31,953 bases of DNA from Larix sibirica. Taxonomy: Eukaryota; Streptophyta; Pinopsida; Pinales; Pinaceae. The notes under the pieces were generated by a model. That model worked only from the letters and a program-made list of their open reading frames with translations, was not told where the DNA came from and did not search any database. Below, in pieces: positions 1 to 7,911 of this stretch. The stretch spans positions 7,741 through 39,693 of the forward strand of contig NWUY0300027178.1 in NCBI GenBank assembly GCA_004151065.3. Direction: 5' to 3'. Position numbers and translations under genes: made by a program. The stretch's first letter is position 1. The number at the start of each line of letters is the position of its first letter.

Positions 1-1560
1 TCCCTGAGTTACTCCTCCTTCTATACCAATGCCTATTCTCAAAGGGTGCTTCTCAATATGAGGAGGGTTCAACATGCTCTTCTTTTCCAATATCAAAGGT
101 ACATAACTATGGTATTCTATGTCTTCTCTTTTTTCTTTTCTCTTTTCCACTGTCGTCTCATATATCCATAGGAACTGATAGATGGGAATCGCTTGCTTCT
201 TATCCAACGTTGTTTTCCTTAATATCATTTTTCCATTCAATGACTAGTTGAGGTTATCCATATTCATTTAACACTTGGATCTCAATGGAATCAAAGTTTT
301 TCTTCATGATGGAAAAGCATGAGATAAACAAAATCTAATTTGAACCTAAACTTTCCAAACAACTTGAAATTATTTAGCTTGTGGTGGATGTACTAGGTTA
401 GGTACAAAACATACTTGAATATTTTGCATAATACTTTAATGCCATTAAAAATGGGAAACATGGGAAATTCTATAGTGGAATTGGTATCTATACCTAACAC
501 TAAGGATAGTATGAAAACCAATTATTGGGCCCAAGTCCCAACAATCTAGGATAATAACATAAATGACATCTTTCTTAAACATTTGTATACGAGGCTCATG
601 GAAATCCCTAACCATTTATGTTTTAACATGGGTGAATGAATCCCTATACCTATTCAACTCTGTAGTAGGATTCAACACAACATCTATTGGAGGAAACATC
701 AAATATGGACTAGATTTCTTGGGAAGAAATGGGGAAAATGACGGATATTTTCTCCTTAGATATTACTGCTCACTAGATGGAGTTGCAACACTAGGAACAA
801 GGGGAAATTAATTATGAGAAGGGATAGACTGTGTCAATCATTCCTATCCCTAATCCACTTGTCCATGAATTTTGAGCTAAGTGACACTCAGTAAAATCAT
901 GAAATTTTCTTTTGGAGGTAAACTTGAGATATCCTACATCCCCAAACTCACTTGTGAGCTCATAGGTATTATACCGTGTATCCATTTTCTCCCCTAGCTC
1001 AGGTCAGGTTATCTTCTTGAGAATAAATGGGGTAAGTGAACTTACCTTCATGCTCAGGTCTATTTTAGTCCTGAACACAACAATCATGGGAAAAATGAAT
1101 GACATAATATGATTTATATATTGACACTACTTGCAAGTTGAACAAAGTGTAAATTATGAAAGGAAGCTTTACATTGTTACTTACATAAAAAATAAATGTT
1201 CACCATTTGAGTCACCTACTAGATTTTCTTACCCTCATGTTAAATGATCCATTGATATGTGGAATGAACTCATTTCCAATCCAAAGGAGCAACAAAATGT
1301 TCACAGAGTATTCAAAATCCTAACAATGCAAAAAAATTAAATACTTTACATGTCTAGAAAACATGCTTAACGATGGAATATTTGCAACAATCAATTTGAA
1401 CCTAGTGTGATGCAAGTTCTCATTTACTACTAATCTATACTAAAGAAGCATTCAAGCAAGTNACCTTCTAATGCTCTTCACCTGCAAAAAAACCCCTCTT
1501 AGAGCTCAAGCCTCACTAAAAAATGTGAATGAATTACGGTAAAATTGTTTTTTCACAATT
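1..1560. other. AT-rich non-coding sequence, no gene recognised
   Basis: No RNA gene or repeat is apparent in this stretch. The longest open frame is 563-811 on the plus strand (82 codons). It has no family motif I recognise, no supporting context and a composition like the flanking DNA, so it is not called as a gene. One ambiguous base sits at 1462. Confidence 0.5.
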
Positions 1561-1587
1561 TTTTGGGTTAGAAGTGTCCTATTTTAA

Positions 1588-1600
1588 GGACACGGTGTCC
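1588..1600. repeat. Short inverted repeat GGACAC-G-GTGTCC
   Basis: A 6-bp inverted repeat with a single central base lies 30 bp before the large palindrome. It uses the same GGACAC/GTGTCC word. The whole 1570-1720 stretch is rich in GACAC and GTGTC, suggesting that the palindrome is part of a larger fold-back repeat. Confidence 0.75.
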
Positions 1601-1629
1601 TGTTTTTGGGATACGGCATCTTGTTTTTT

Positions 1630-1685
1630 AGACACATCCTGACACAATGTCGGACACGTGTCCGACATTGTGTCAGGATGTGTCT
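1630..1685. repeat. Perfect 56-bp palindrome without spacer
   Basis: The left half 1630-1657 is the exact reverse complement of the right half 1658-1685. The centre is CACGTG at 1655-1660 and the outer ends are AGACACATCC and GGATGTGTCT. Pairing stops at 1629/1686. The half-site contains GTCGGACAC, and CACGTG is also a G-box core. Similar GACACGTGTC-rich fold-back tracts occur in plant DNA transposons and MITEs (general knowledge). No flanking target duplication was identified, so the class is inferred only. Confidence 0.95.
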
Positions 1686-2238
1686 GTGTTCGACACGATG
1701 GCCTATATGGACATGTCTGGTATCATAGGATACAATCATAATCTAGTACAAGGTTCCCAAGGCATCATGTTTGTCCTTGGCAATATTTTTCCCAGCCATG
1801 TGAGGGACCAGGTGATCCTTCACTAAATCCAACAAGATTCACTTTGTGCTCATTGCCTCTTGTTGTGTTATGTCAGATATTTGGGATCTATGGGAAATAC
1901 AACCACCTTCCCCACAAGGTAATATAAATCTACTATTTCTAGCAGATTCTGCAATCTCAAATTCCACGGCACAAAATTAGGGGCACCCTCCAAAACGACT
2001 CTCTCACATACTGAGAATGTCCATTACTACAGCTCCATTAAACAAGCTTCAATCTCCACTCACTAGATCAACTAGGTTTCACACCCTACAACTCTTCTCA
2101 GGTCCATGTGTCGATCACTAACATAAATTTGCTTCAATCATTGAAGCTTAGACATACTACCAACTGAAACCCTCCAACAACTCTCTACTCTAGACAGCAT
2201 GCCTCCCAAACACAGAATCTTGACGATTTCTAAACTGT

Positions 2239-2250
2239 GCTCTAAGACCA
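2239..2250 (-). promoter_or_regulatory. Degenerate initiator-tRNA primer-binding-site-like motif, copy 1
   Basis: Read on the minus strand this is TGGTCTTAGAGC. The usual plant retrotransposon primer-binding site for initiator tRNA-Met is TGGTATCAGAGC, so 10 of 12 bases agree. The same word recurs at the same place in the second tandem copy. The mismatches and the lack of a recognisable LTR keep this tentative. Confidence 0.35.
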
Positions 2251-2575
2251 TGTTACATAAATCTACCATTTCTAGCATATCCTGCAATCTCAACTTCCAC
2301 GGCACAAAACTAGGGGCACCCTCCAAAACGAGACTCTCACATACTAAGAATGTCCATTACTGCAGCTCCATTGAACAAGCTTCAATCTCTACTCCAAGTA
2401 TTGAGCCATAAAGACTACTAGCAAGCACAGAAACTCCATAAACAGAAAAAATTATCAGTTTGGGATATTACAATCACTGAAGCTTAGACATACTACCCAC
2501 TGAAACCCTCCAACAACTCTCTGCTCTGGACAGCATGCCTCTCCATACACAGAATCTTGACAATTTCTAAACTGT

Positions 2576-2587
2576 GCTCTAAGACCA
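2576..2587 (-). promoter_or_regulatory. Degenerate initiator-tRNA primer-binding-site-like motif, copy 2
   Basis: Identical 12-base word to that at 2239-2250, located at the end of the second tandem unit. Its retention in both copies shows that it predates the duplication. Confidence 0.35.
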
Positions 2588-2595
2588 TGTTACAT

Positions 2596-3735
2596 TTTCT
2601 AAACCATGGCGAACAGATTCTACACTTAAAGAATTCCAACATAAAACAAAACAACAAAAAACTGAAAGCGACTCAACTGACTTTGTCACTGGTCAGTTCA
2701 TTCAGAAATACAATGACTCTTGATTTGGATGACAATAACTATAAGGCATCCTTTTATCTAGTGTCTTGGCTTCAATGCTGGAACATTTGTCGTTGGTCAC
2801 TTTTGGTGAGTTATTGGTTGATAACATTCCGGCATAAGCATCACTCTGATTTATGATGTCAATTGGATCAATATTGGTTCCCTTCTCCATGTTTTGAATT
2901 TTCCCCCGATTCAACTAGATCACCATCGGTCAATGTTTCTTTGTCAATGAGTTATTTTTTCTATTACATCTTCTTAACATTCTGTAACTTCTTGATTTTT
3001 GCAAGTAGGCTTTGACTATGATACCTTACCCAAGAATTTTCTTCAATTTTCTCAGATAAATCTTTGTTCAGATTCTTTTTGAGATCTTGACTTTTTTGTT
3101 GAGATTCCCCATGGAATCATGATATCTTGATACTTCACGTTTCAATTTATCAATTTCTGTAATGAAATTTTGGTTCGAGTGAGCATGCTTTGATTATGAT
3201 TCTTAAGATGAGAATTTAATTATCTTTTATTCACTAAAAAGTAAAATCTGGTCAAAAAATTTCTTAGAGTACCATTTGTAATGGATTCTCATTATTTTTA
3301 AAGATCGCATTTGATTCATCAAGGAATTCTTTTAAAAAGTAACAAATAATTGGCATGGTTGCCATTACCTTCTTTAATGGATTTTATTCATCACTTGATA
3401 TTTCATGGGTGCACAGAGAGAGTCCCACTAGAATTTCAAATAACATACTTCAATAACAAACCGTTTGAACTTAAACACCTTACTTAAAACTTTACGTGTA
3501 TATATATATATAGCACCCTTTTTATTATTGAACTTTGGTACTTTAATGTTTTTTTCTTTCCTGAAAATGTTAATAGAGATGAAGGTGCTATAATAAGCGA
3601 AACACGGAACCCTCTATTGCAAACCCTAATGAATAAAAGAAATATCACCAGCCGACATGGAAATTCAATTATCAAACCATAATTATATATTTATGGGTGT
3701 GTAAAAACCAATAATTTGTCCTTTGAGCTCTTGTA
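2596..3735. other. Non-coding; possible decayed coiled-coil coding remnant on minus strand
   Basis: On the minus strand, about 3160 down to 2700, broken frames carry charged, Lys/Glu/Asn-rich text such as EIDKLKREVSRYHDSMGNLN. This suggests a coiled-coil gag-like protein, but stops and frameshifts interrupt it and I recognise no family. The rest (3200-3735) is AT-rich with a short TA run near 3500. No RNA gene is seen. Confidence 0.25.
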
Positions 3736-3738
3736 CTA

Positions 3739-3768
3739 CTGATGATGATCCCTTTGAGGGATCGAAAC
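3739..3768 (+). ncRNA. Hammerhead ribozyme-like core (Penelope-like element remnant)
   Basis: CTGATGA (3739-3745) is followed by one extra T, a 6-bp perfect hairpin (GATCCC 3747-3752, loop TTTGA, GGGATC 3758-3763), and then GAAAC (3764-3768). This is the conserved hammerhead core in the correct order: CUGANGA, stem II, GAAA. Hammerhead motifs with a GATC-type stem II and a following GAAACGTTG are typical of the terminal repeats of Penelope-like retroelements; a conifer lineage of these (Dryad) has been described. I could not build a convincing stem I or stem III with a cleavage triplet, so the motif may be degenerate and inactive. A plant retrozyme hammerhead is the alternative. No RT or GIY-YIG coding remnant was found nearby. 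Confidence 0.55.
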
Positions 3769-3771
3769 GTT

Positions 3772-3880
3772 GAGGATAAAACCTTGTTGAAATGCAGATC
3801 CGGTGATTACAATCTATCCCTGCGAGGATAAAACCTTGTTGAAACACAGATCGAGTGCATATATTACAATATATCCCTGC
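3772..3880. repeat. Tandem repeat, 52 and 57 bp, immediately after the hammerhead motif
   Basis: Unit 1 (3772-3823) and unit 2 (3824-3880) both begin GAGGATAAAACCTTGTTGAAA and end ATCCCTGC. They differ by a few substitutions and a 5-bp length change in the middle. The repeat starts four bases after GAAAC, so it probably belongs to the same element as the hammerhead motif. Confidence 0.85.
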
Positions 3881-4533
3881 GTAAATATGATATACAATCA
3901 ATAACATCAATAGTAATGTTTGTGTCGGTTGATGTCAGTAAGATTTAGCAGCAATGTGATAAATTATTTTTGTTGATGGTCATTACCTCTAATCTACTTG
4001 CTGCTTTTCTCATAGTTTATTGTGTCACTTTCTCTATTTATAGAACCCAATGTCACCAGTTATATTCTCCCATGATACCTAGTGCATGGTAGATTCAAAT
4101 AGAGCCAAAGTCTATGATTCCCTCCATGTCGACTTCAGAACAAAGCACATTTGTGGCGGCTCCTACTTATAACAAAAAATGGCAGCTTTGTTAAACAGGG
4201 GCCGCTATAATTTTCTTTTGATCTCCCTTATAAACGAAGTGATTCAATAACCTTCAACTGGCAACAGGTGTAAGATTTATTCAATAATCCCTATGACAAC
4301 TACAGTGTTGTCATTTTGTTTGGTGGTGGTGTTCATCTCAGATATGATTGAATGTGCCTTAATAGATTTTTTTCCAAACATTCAACCACTCCTATAAATT
4401 CTATCAACAAATGTTTATTTTGGTCTCTGTTGAATATTTGACTACCTGTGGGATGATCTTCTTTACAAGATTTCCATTATGGCAACAAAATCTTCTTCAA
4501 AGAAATTTTGCAAATAGTATGCCACTAATGATA
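3881..4533. other. Non-coding, no feature recognised
   Basis: AT-rich sequence without a convincing open frame or RNA gene. It may be internal sequence of the minus-strand LTR element inferred from the primer-binding site at 4696-4709, but no gag or pol motif could be read. Confidence 0.4.
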
Positions 4534-4680
4534 TAGCCAAGGGCTGAGTTTCAAAGGAATTCTGTAAAATGTGTGGCCAAAGGTGGATATCAAACAAGAT
4601 CTTATAAAAGGAGGTGTGGCCAAAGGCCGAGATTAGACAGGCTCTAAAAATGATTCACCAAAGGCTGAAATTAGATTACT
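4534..4680. repeat. Four diverged copies of a CCAAAGGCTGAGATTAGA-like word
   Basis: The word recurs near 4540, 4572, 4618 and 4657, beginning CCAAGGGCTGAG, CCAAAGGTGGAT, CCAAAGGCCGAG and CCAAAGGCTGAA, at spacings of roughly 32-46 bp. It lies just inside the primer-binding-site-like motif. It may be a degenerate short tandem array in the leader of the LTR element. Confidence 0.5.
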
Positions 4681-4695
4681 ATTGGACAGCAGCAA

Positions 4696-4709
4696 GGGCT
4701 CTAATACCA
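4696..4709 (-). promoter_or_regulatory. Primer-binding site of a minus-strand LTR retrotransposon
   Basis: On the minus strand this reads TGGTATTAGAGCCC. It matches the initiator tRNA-Met complement used by most plant copia and many gypsy elements (TGGTATCAGAGC) at 11 of 12 positions. Directly before it in that orientation stands TTCATTACA, giving the CA end expected of an LTR. The element would run from higher to lower coordinates. Confidence 0.5.
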
Positions 4710-4710
4710 A

Positions 4711-4950
4711 TGTAATGAACCAATCTAGTTCATATACTGAAGATCCAAAATAAATACGATAACATCAAAGAATCCATACAGATTAAAAATATGTATAGAA
4801 TATATATTATATGACAGATGGAACTATAAGATTTTCTCTCCAATACAAGTGTGAGTGATAAGGCTTGTAAGATACACCATGAATAAGGAACACGATCCAA
4901 ATTAGAGAAGAGTTAGTAATATTTAGATCGTGATAGTATTTAAGGTATAT
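4711..4950 (-). mobile_element. Putative LTR remnant upstream of the primer-binding site (outer limit unknown)
   Basis: The inner boundary is set by the CA dinucleotide next to the primer-binding site (plus strand TGTAATGAACC at 4711). The outer boundary is arbitrary because no second LTR copy exists in the window to align with it. A TA-rich block around 4790-4815 could hold a TATA box on the minus strand. No reverse transcriptase or integrase text was recognised downstream, so this is a solo or badly eroded element. Confidence 0.3.
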
Positions 4951-5265
4951 TATAGTTTTCACACAAGGGGAGGATGCAATGACCTAGTGGAGTATTCCTC
5001 ATATCCACTTGAGGAAAGGAAAATTTTTGCAAAGGAAATTCTGATTGAACATAACGGAGAGGTCAAGGAAGACCTTTGTGACTCAAAGGAATGCTTTTTG
5101 AATCCTATAAATTCTGAAGAATGCTCCAATCCATGTCATGCCAATGATGGCCCTTTTGTCTCTATGTATGAACCTAGTACTAAAGCAAAAGTCCTAAGCC
5201 TTAGGATGCACCTTGGACAAAATCCAAATCATGCAAAAATGTTTTTGCAAAGGCTCAAAATCTAG
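4930..5265 (+). CDS. Uninterrupted 111-codon frame of unknown identity
   Basis: The frame is acidic and charged in its middle part (LEERKIFAKEILIEHNGEVK around residues 28-47). It has four Cys residues in the segment beginning at residue 49 (DLCDSKECFLNP...ECSNPC), and no signal peptide or membrane segment. The Cys spacing is C-x5-C-x9-C-x4-C, which matches no zinc-binding family I recognise. The upstream methionine falls within the presumed LTR, so the start is doubtful. Downstream, 5270-5560, broken frames continue with similar character (for instance ALIDEFLKEFADVNQ), suggesting a larger decayed coding unit, possibly a retroelement polyprotein. No function is assigned. Confidence 0.25.
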   Translation: MIVFKVYYSFHTRGGCNDLVEYSSYPLEERKIFAKEILIEHNGEVKEDLCDSKECFLNPINSEECSNPCHANDGPFVSMYEPSTKAKVLSLRMHLGQNPNHAKMFLQRLKI

Positions 5266-6412
5266 TATATTCAAAAGTTATTACCAACACAAGCAATGGG
5301 CCTCGATCTAATACATCAGGCACTAAGGGATGTCAGAACAGCAAGATCTGAGTCTGTGAAGCACAATACACCAGATTGTCAGTTAATAGAAACTTCAATG
5401 TCCATAGAAACTATGATTTTCAAGCATCGATAACCTCTCCACCCAAAGCCTTAATAGATGAATTTCTCAAAGAATTTGCAGATGTAAATCAAGTTGTGAG
5501 GGAAAGGTATTTCGTTAGCAAGGGATGAATGCCTTGGGTTTAGAAACCAAGTCTGTAGGTGGATGTTTCGAACAGCAATCTGCTTTATAAAAGGAAACCC
5601 TAGAGAGGGGGTAAGGTCCCAAGAATCTCAAGGGATTCAACAGAGGAAACACAAGTATGTAAAATTACAGCAGGAGAAGGTGAAAATGGTGTTGTGGGGG
5701 AACATATTTCTGAGCCAGGACCTAGAACTTCAATAATTAAGTCTAGTGGGAAAGTTCTATGGAAGATCAATCTCTGAATGGGCTCCAAAACATTGGATCT
5801 AGAAAGTAGAGGAACCGTTGGTTGATTACATGCCGAGGCACTTCATAATGGCAAGGGAATGGCTAGCTTTCACATTCAGAACTTGTTGACCCCCAGTTGT
5901 GCCGGACATATCTTATTAAGTAGAAGTCAGCCATGAGTATCAGCAAGAATATACGTATCAAGGAAGACAATCAACAGAAATGATTTTGGAAGCGACCACA
6001 GCAAAATATGAGGCCAAACCTTCAAGGATATTTTACATTCTGTAGTCTATATTTGACAAGACCACTGAATCTTTTGAACTGCTTGCACTTGCACCTGGGA
6101 GATGACACATATCTCCATGGACTTTAGACATAATTGATAAGACTATGTCTACCCATACCAAACTTACTATTTTTAGTATTGGACATAGCACTCTCTGAAC
6201 CATCCTAACAAAAAAAATGTAGACCATAATTAATCAATGAATGTACAGCTTTCAAGATTTGCAGTTCAATTTATTCGATTTTTGTTTTCTGGCTATATTT
6301 TGTCAAAACCACCATGAAGGGACTTTGATGCCATAATTATCATTCTATACCCTAAACTGTGCAATTAAAACATCATCATATTAGTCATCTTCCCAACAAG
6401 ATGTAGATACTG
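5266..6412. other. Decayed coding-like traces, then the downstream intron side of the URT1-like exon
   Basis: Short readable fragments occur in alternating plus-strand frames to about 6000, such as DYMPRHFIMAREWLAFTFRT near 5825-5885, separated by stops. No domain is recognisable. From 6412 downward the minus strand is the intron that follows the uridylyltransferase exon. I searched it by eye for the next expected segment (third catalytic Asp and the PAP-associated region) and found none, so the next exon lies outside the window or has been lost. Confidence 0.35.
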
Positions 6413-6414
6413 AC
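6413..6414 (-). other. 5' splice donor GT of the URT1-like exon
   Basis: The minus strand reads GTGCAG|GTCAGT, close to the plant donor consensus AG|GTAAGT. The reading frame runs only nine further codons past it before a stop. The cut falls after a complete codon (phase 0), directly after the residues NVQ. Confidence 0.75.
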
Positions 6415-6861
6415 CTGCACATTACGCATATCTTCTGCTTGCAAAATCTCTGCTAACTTTAAGACAAGTTCAGGCTTGCTAGATTCTTCATCGTCAATTG
6501 AAAGACAAACATCTATGTCACTTTTAGACACACCAAAAGCATTAGCACATGACCCAAACAAGTGTAACCGAGCCCCTGGCCACACTCTATTTATCACCTT
6601 TTCTAAACAGAAGATCAATTGTTTTCTCTTGGCTTCTTCGTCCTTTCCTGGTATGAGAGATTCATAAATTAAAAGAAATCGTGCAGTAAGCATCTCCAGA
6701 TCAGCACGATATTGAATTTCTTTTCGTCTTAGCCTCGTTAACTGTTGCCGGCGATGTTGGTTAGCATGACATTGAATTTCCTTTTGTGTAAGCCTCATTG
6801 ACTGTCGTTGCTGATGCTGTTTAGCCATCACCATCTCTTGATTGGCATCAGAATCAATGCC
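6415..6861 (-). CDS. URT1: Internal exon of a URT1-like terminal uridylyltransferase (nucleotidyltransferase domain)
   Basis: URT1-type enzymes add uridines to the 3' ends of deadenylated mRNAs in the plant cytoplasm, marking them and shaping their decay. The exon encodes 149 residues without a stop. An N-terminal charged, Gln/Arg-rich helix (residues 10-55, counted from the acceptor) is followed by the family segment LLIYESLIPG and then the Pol-beta-like nucleotidyltransferase start. The nucleotide-binding GS is in LFGSCANAFG, and two catalytic Asp residues are in SDIDVCL. The third Asp and the PAP-associated domain would lie in later exons not found here. Good acceptor and donor sites flank it, both phase 0, so this is a genomic exon and not a processed copy. 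An ATG at 6832-6834 lies ten codons inside the exon, but upstream codons read through in frame to the acceptor, so it is probably not the start. HESO1 or another paralogue is less likely given the YESLIPG and GSCANAFGVSKSDIDV wording. Whether the whole gene is functional cannot be judged. Confidence 0.85.
6703..6822 (-). repeat. 60-bp in-frame tandem duplication inside the URT1-like exon
   Basis: Units 6703-6762 and 6763-6822 align without gaps and encode two successive 20-residue versions of the same helix. One ends RLTQKEIQCHAN and the next ends RLRRKEIQYRAD. The DNA matches better than the protein, showing a moderately old duplication that preserved the frame. It lies just before the nucleotidyltransferase core and would lengthen the leading helix by about six turns. 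Confidence 0.85.
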
Positions 6862-6863
6862 CT
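6862..6863 (-). other. 3' splice acceptor AG of the URT1-like exon
   Basis: The minus strand reads CCATTTTTTCTTGGTGTATAG|GGC, with a T-rich tract just before AG. The frame is closed immediately upstream by that same TAG, and the exon begins with GGC ATT GAT (Gly-Ile-Asp) in phase 0. This is a strong plant acceptor. Confidence 0.75.
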
Positions 6864-7449
6864 ATACACCAAGAAAAAATGGAATAAGCACCTTTTTCCA
6901 AAAAAACTGAGTTTGATATTACAACAAGAATATAAAGTACACAGTGCAGATTGTTGTAGAAACAGAGTTTCCCCCTTCCCACCAAAGCAAGAAAAGCACA
7001 TATCTTCACTTCAGCTCCCATATCAGAGGGTAAAATTTACTTGCTAAGTAAAAACTGCTAAATAGAAAAGATACAAGCACCTGGTTGTAAATGAAAATGG
7101 AACTTCAACAGCAATATCTTATCTAATAAAAAGAAAAACAGATATCTTCTTTGACTGGCAATTGCAATTTTCACAGTCATGAGATTTTTATTTGTGCAAT
7201 TATTGACAGTCAATTAGTTAATTCAATGCTGTAAACAAGTTAAACTACGAATTTAAAATAGCCTTCAAAAGGCTAAACGATGTTTACAGAAATATATAGA
7301 ATCAAAAGAGCTAGAAAGTTTATATTTCCAGTGCCCTGGAGGATCATGATCTTTTGGGCTGTTGCAGAGCGGTTGTTCAGTCTTTTCACATTAATTGAGA
7401 CCTGACTGGCCTGTCAGGCCATGACCTTTCTGTCATAAGGAGAGGCAAT
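6864..7449. other. Presumed intron upstream of the URT1-like exon
   Basis: AT-rich on the coding (minus) strand, with no further URT1-type exon readable. The intron must extend beyond this segment and so would contain the LINE remnant at 7450-7911, and perhaps the SINE near 9.1 kb as well. Long, repeat-filled introns are usual in gymnosperms. Confidence 0.4.
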
Positions 7450-7911
7450 ATGCCCTCACCCGAAAAATCTATTATCATTTTTGGAACTGCTACCGGTCTG
7501 GAGAGCAGAAATGGTGCTGAAAGGTCCCCGGAAATTTGTCCCAAAGGTGTATCACAAGGTAATGACACTCTTCCTGATATTGAATTTTCTGATTCTGAAC
7601 ATGATAGCTTTTGTAATTCATTTAGGGTGGGCCCCATCCTCAGGAGAATGTGTCCTGAGGCGGTCATCCAGAAACAGATTAAAGAGGCATGGGAACCACA
7701 TGGTTGTCATTGCACCTGTACCCGCAGTCTGACTAAGGGTTTCTTCCTGTTTCAGTGGATTTCCCCAGCCTACCTGTTACCACTCATGTTGAATGAGGCT
7801 CACACTTGTGATATTCATCACAACACTTGTGTTTGTCACAAAGATCAAGCTTGCGGGATCACATTGCTAGAATTTTTGAAGGACAGGGTGTACATTTTTG
7901 TTTTCTCTTAG
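7450..7911 (+). pseudogene. LINE ORF1 remnant with DUF4283-like segment
   Basis: An uninterrupted 153-codon frame. Residues about 40-60 are acidic and Ser/Asp-rich (IEFSDSEHDSF), like the linker that often precedes the domain. Residues about 73-112 resemble the start of DUF4283, the RNA-binding-like domain of plant L1-type ORF1 proteins: AVIQKQIKEAWEPHG followed by LTKGFFLFQW matches the pattern of an alpha helix ending in KAW, a loop, and then KGFFLF. After about residue 115 the resemblance ends, so the domain is truncated or shifted. A different frame continues to 8090 (MKLSGGEVDAMMVGSK) without recognisable motifs. It lies antisense to the URT1-like exon, probably inside its intron. Confidence 0.45.

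Larger units (their letters stand above)
1924..2595. repeat. Tandem direct repeat, two copies of about 333 bp with unrelated centres
   Basis: Copy 1 is 1924-2256 and copy 2 is 2257-2595. Each consists of a first conserved block (1924-2060 and 2257-2393), a non-matching centre (2061-2134, 74 bp, and 2394-2470, 77 bp), and a second conserved block (2135-2258 and 2471-2595). The conserved blocks differ by only a few substitutions. The second block ends in a copia-like primer-binding-site word on the minus strand, so this may be a duplicated LTR/leader junction of a decayed LTR retrotransposon. That identity is inference. Confidence 0.85.

Noticed and set aside
563-811. 82-codon plus-strand frame as a gene
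   Set aside because: No motif, no homologous context, and a length expected by chance in this much sequence.
3739-4950. A complete retrozyme combining the hammerhead-like motif and the primer-binding site
   Set aside because: The two signals are on opposite strands, no LTR pair is visible, and the hammerhead core has the extra base and context of Penelope-type motifs.
6476-6667. Plus-strand frame of 63 codons
   Set aside because: It is the complement of the nucleotidyltransferase exon; the minus strand has the catalytic motifs and splice sites.
7402-7435. Inverted repeat around CTGACTGGCCTGTCAG as a terminator or structured RNA
   Set aside because: Only a 5-bp stem with a 6-base loop, not followed by a U-run and not conserved elsewhere in the window.
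7386-7667. Minus-strand frame of 93 codons
   Set aside because: It lies opposite the plus-strand frame with DUF4283-like motifs and has no motif of its own; it is a shadow frame.
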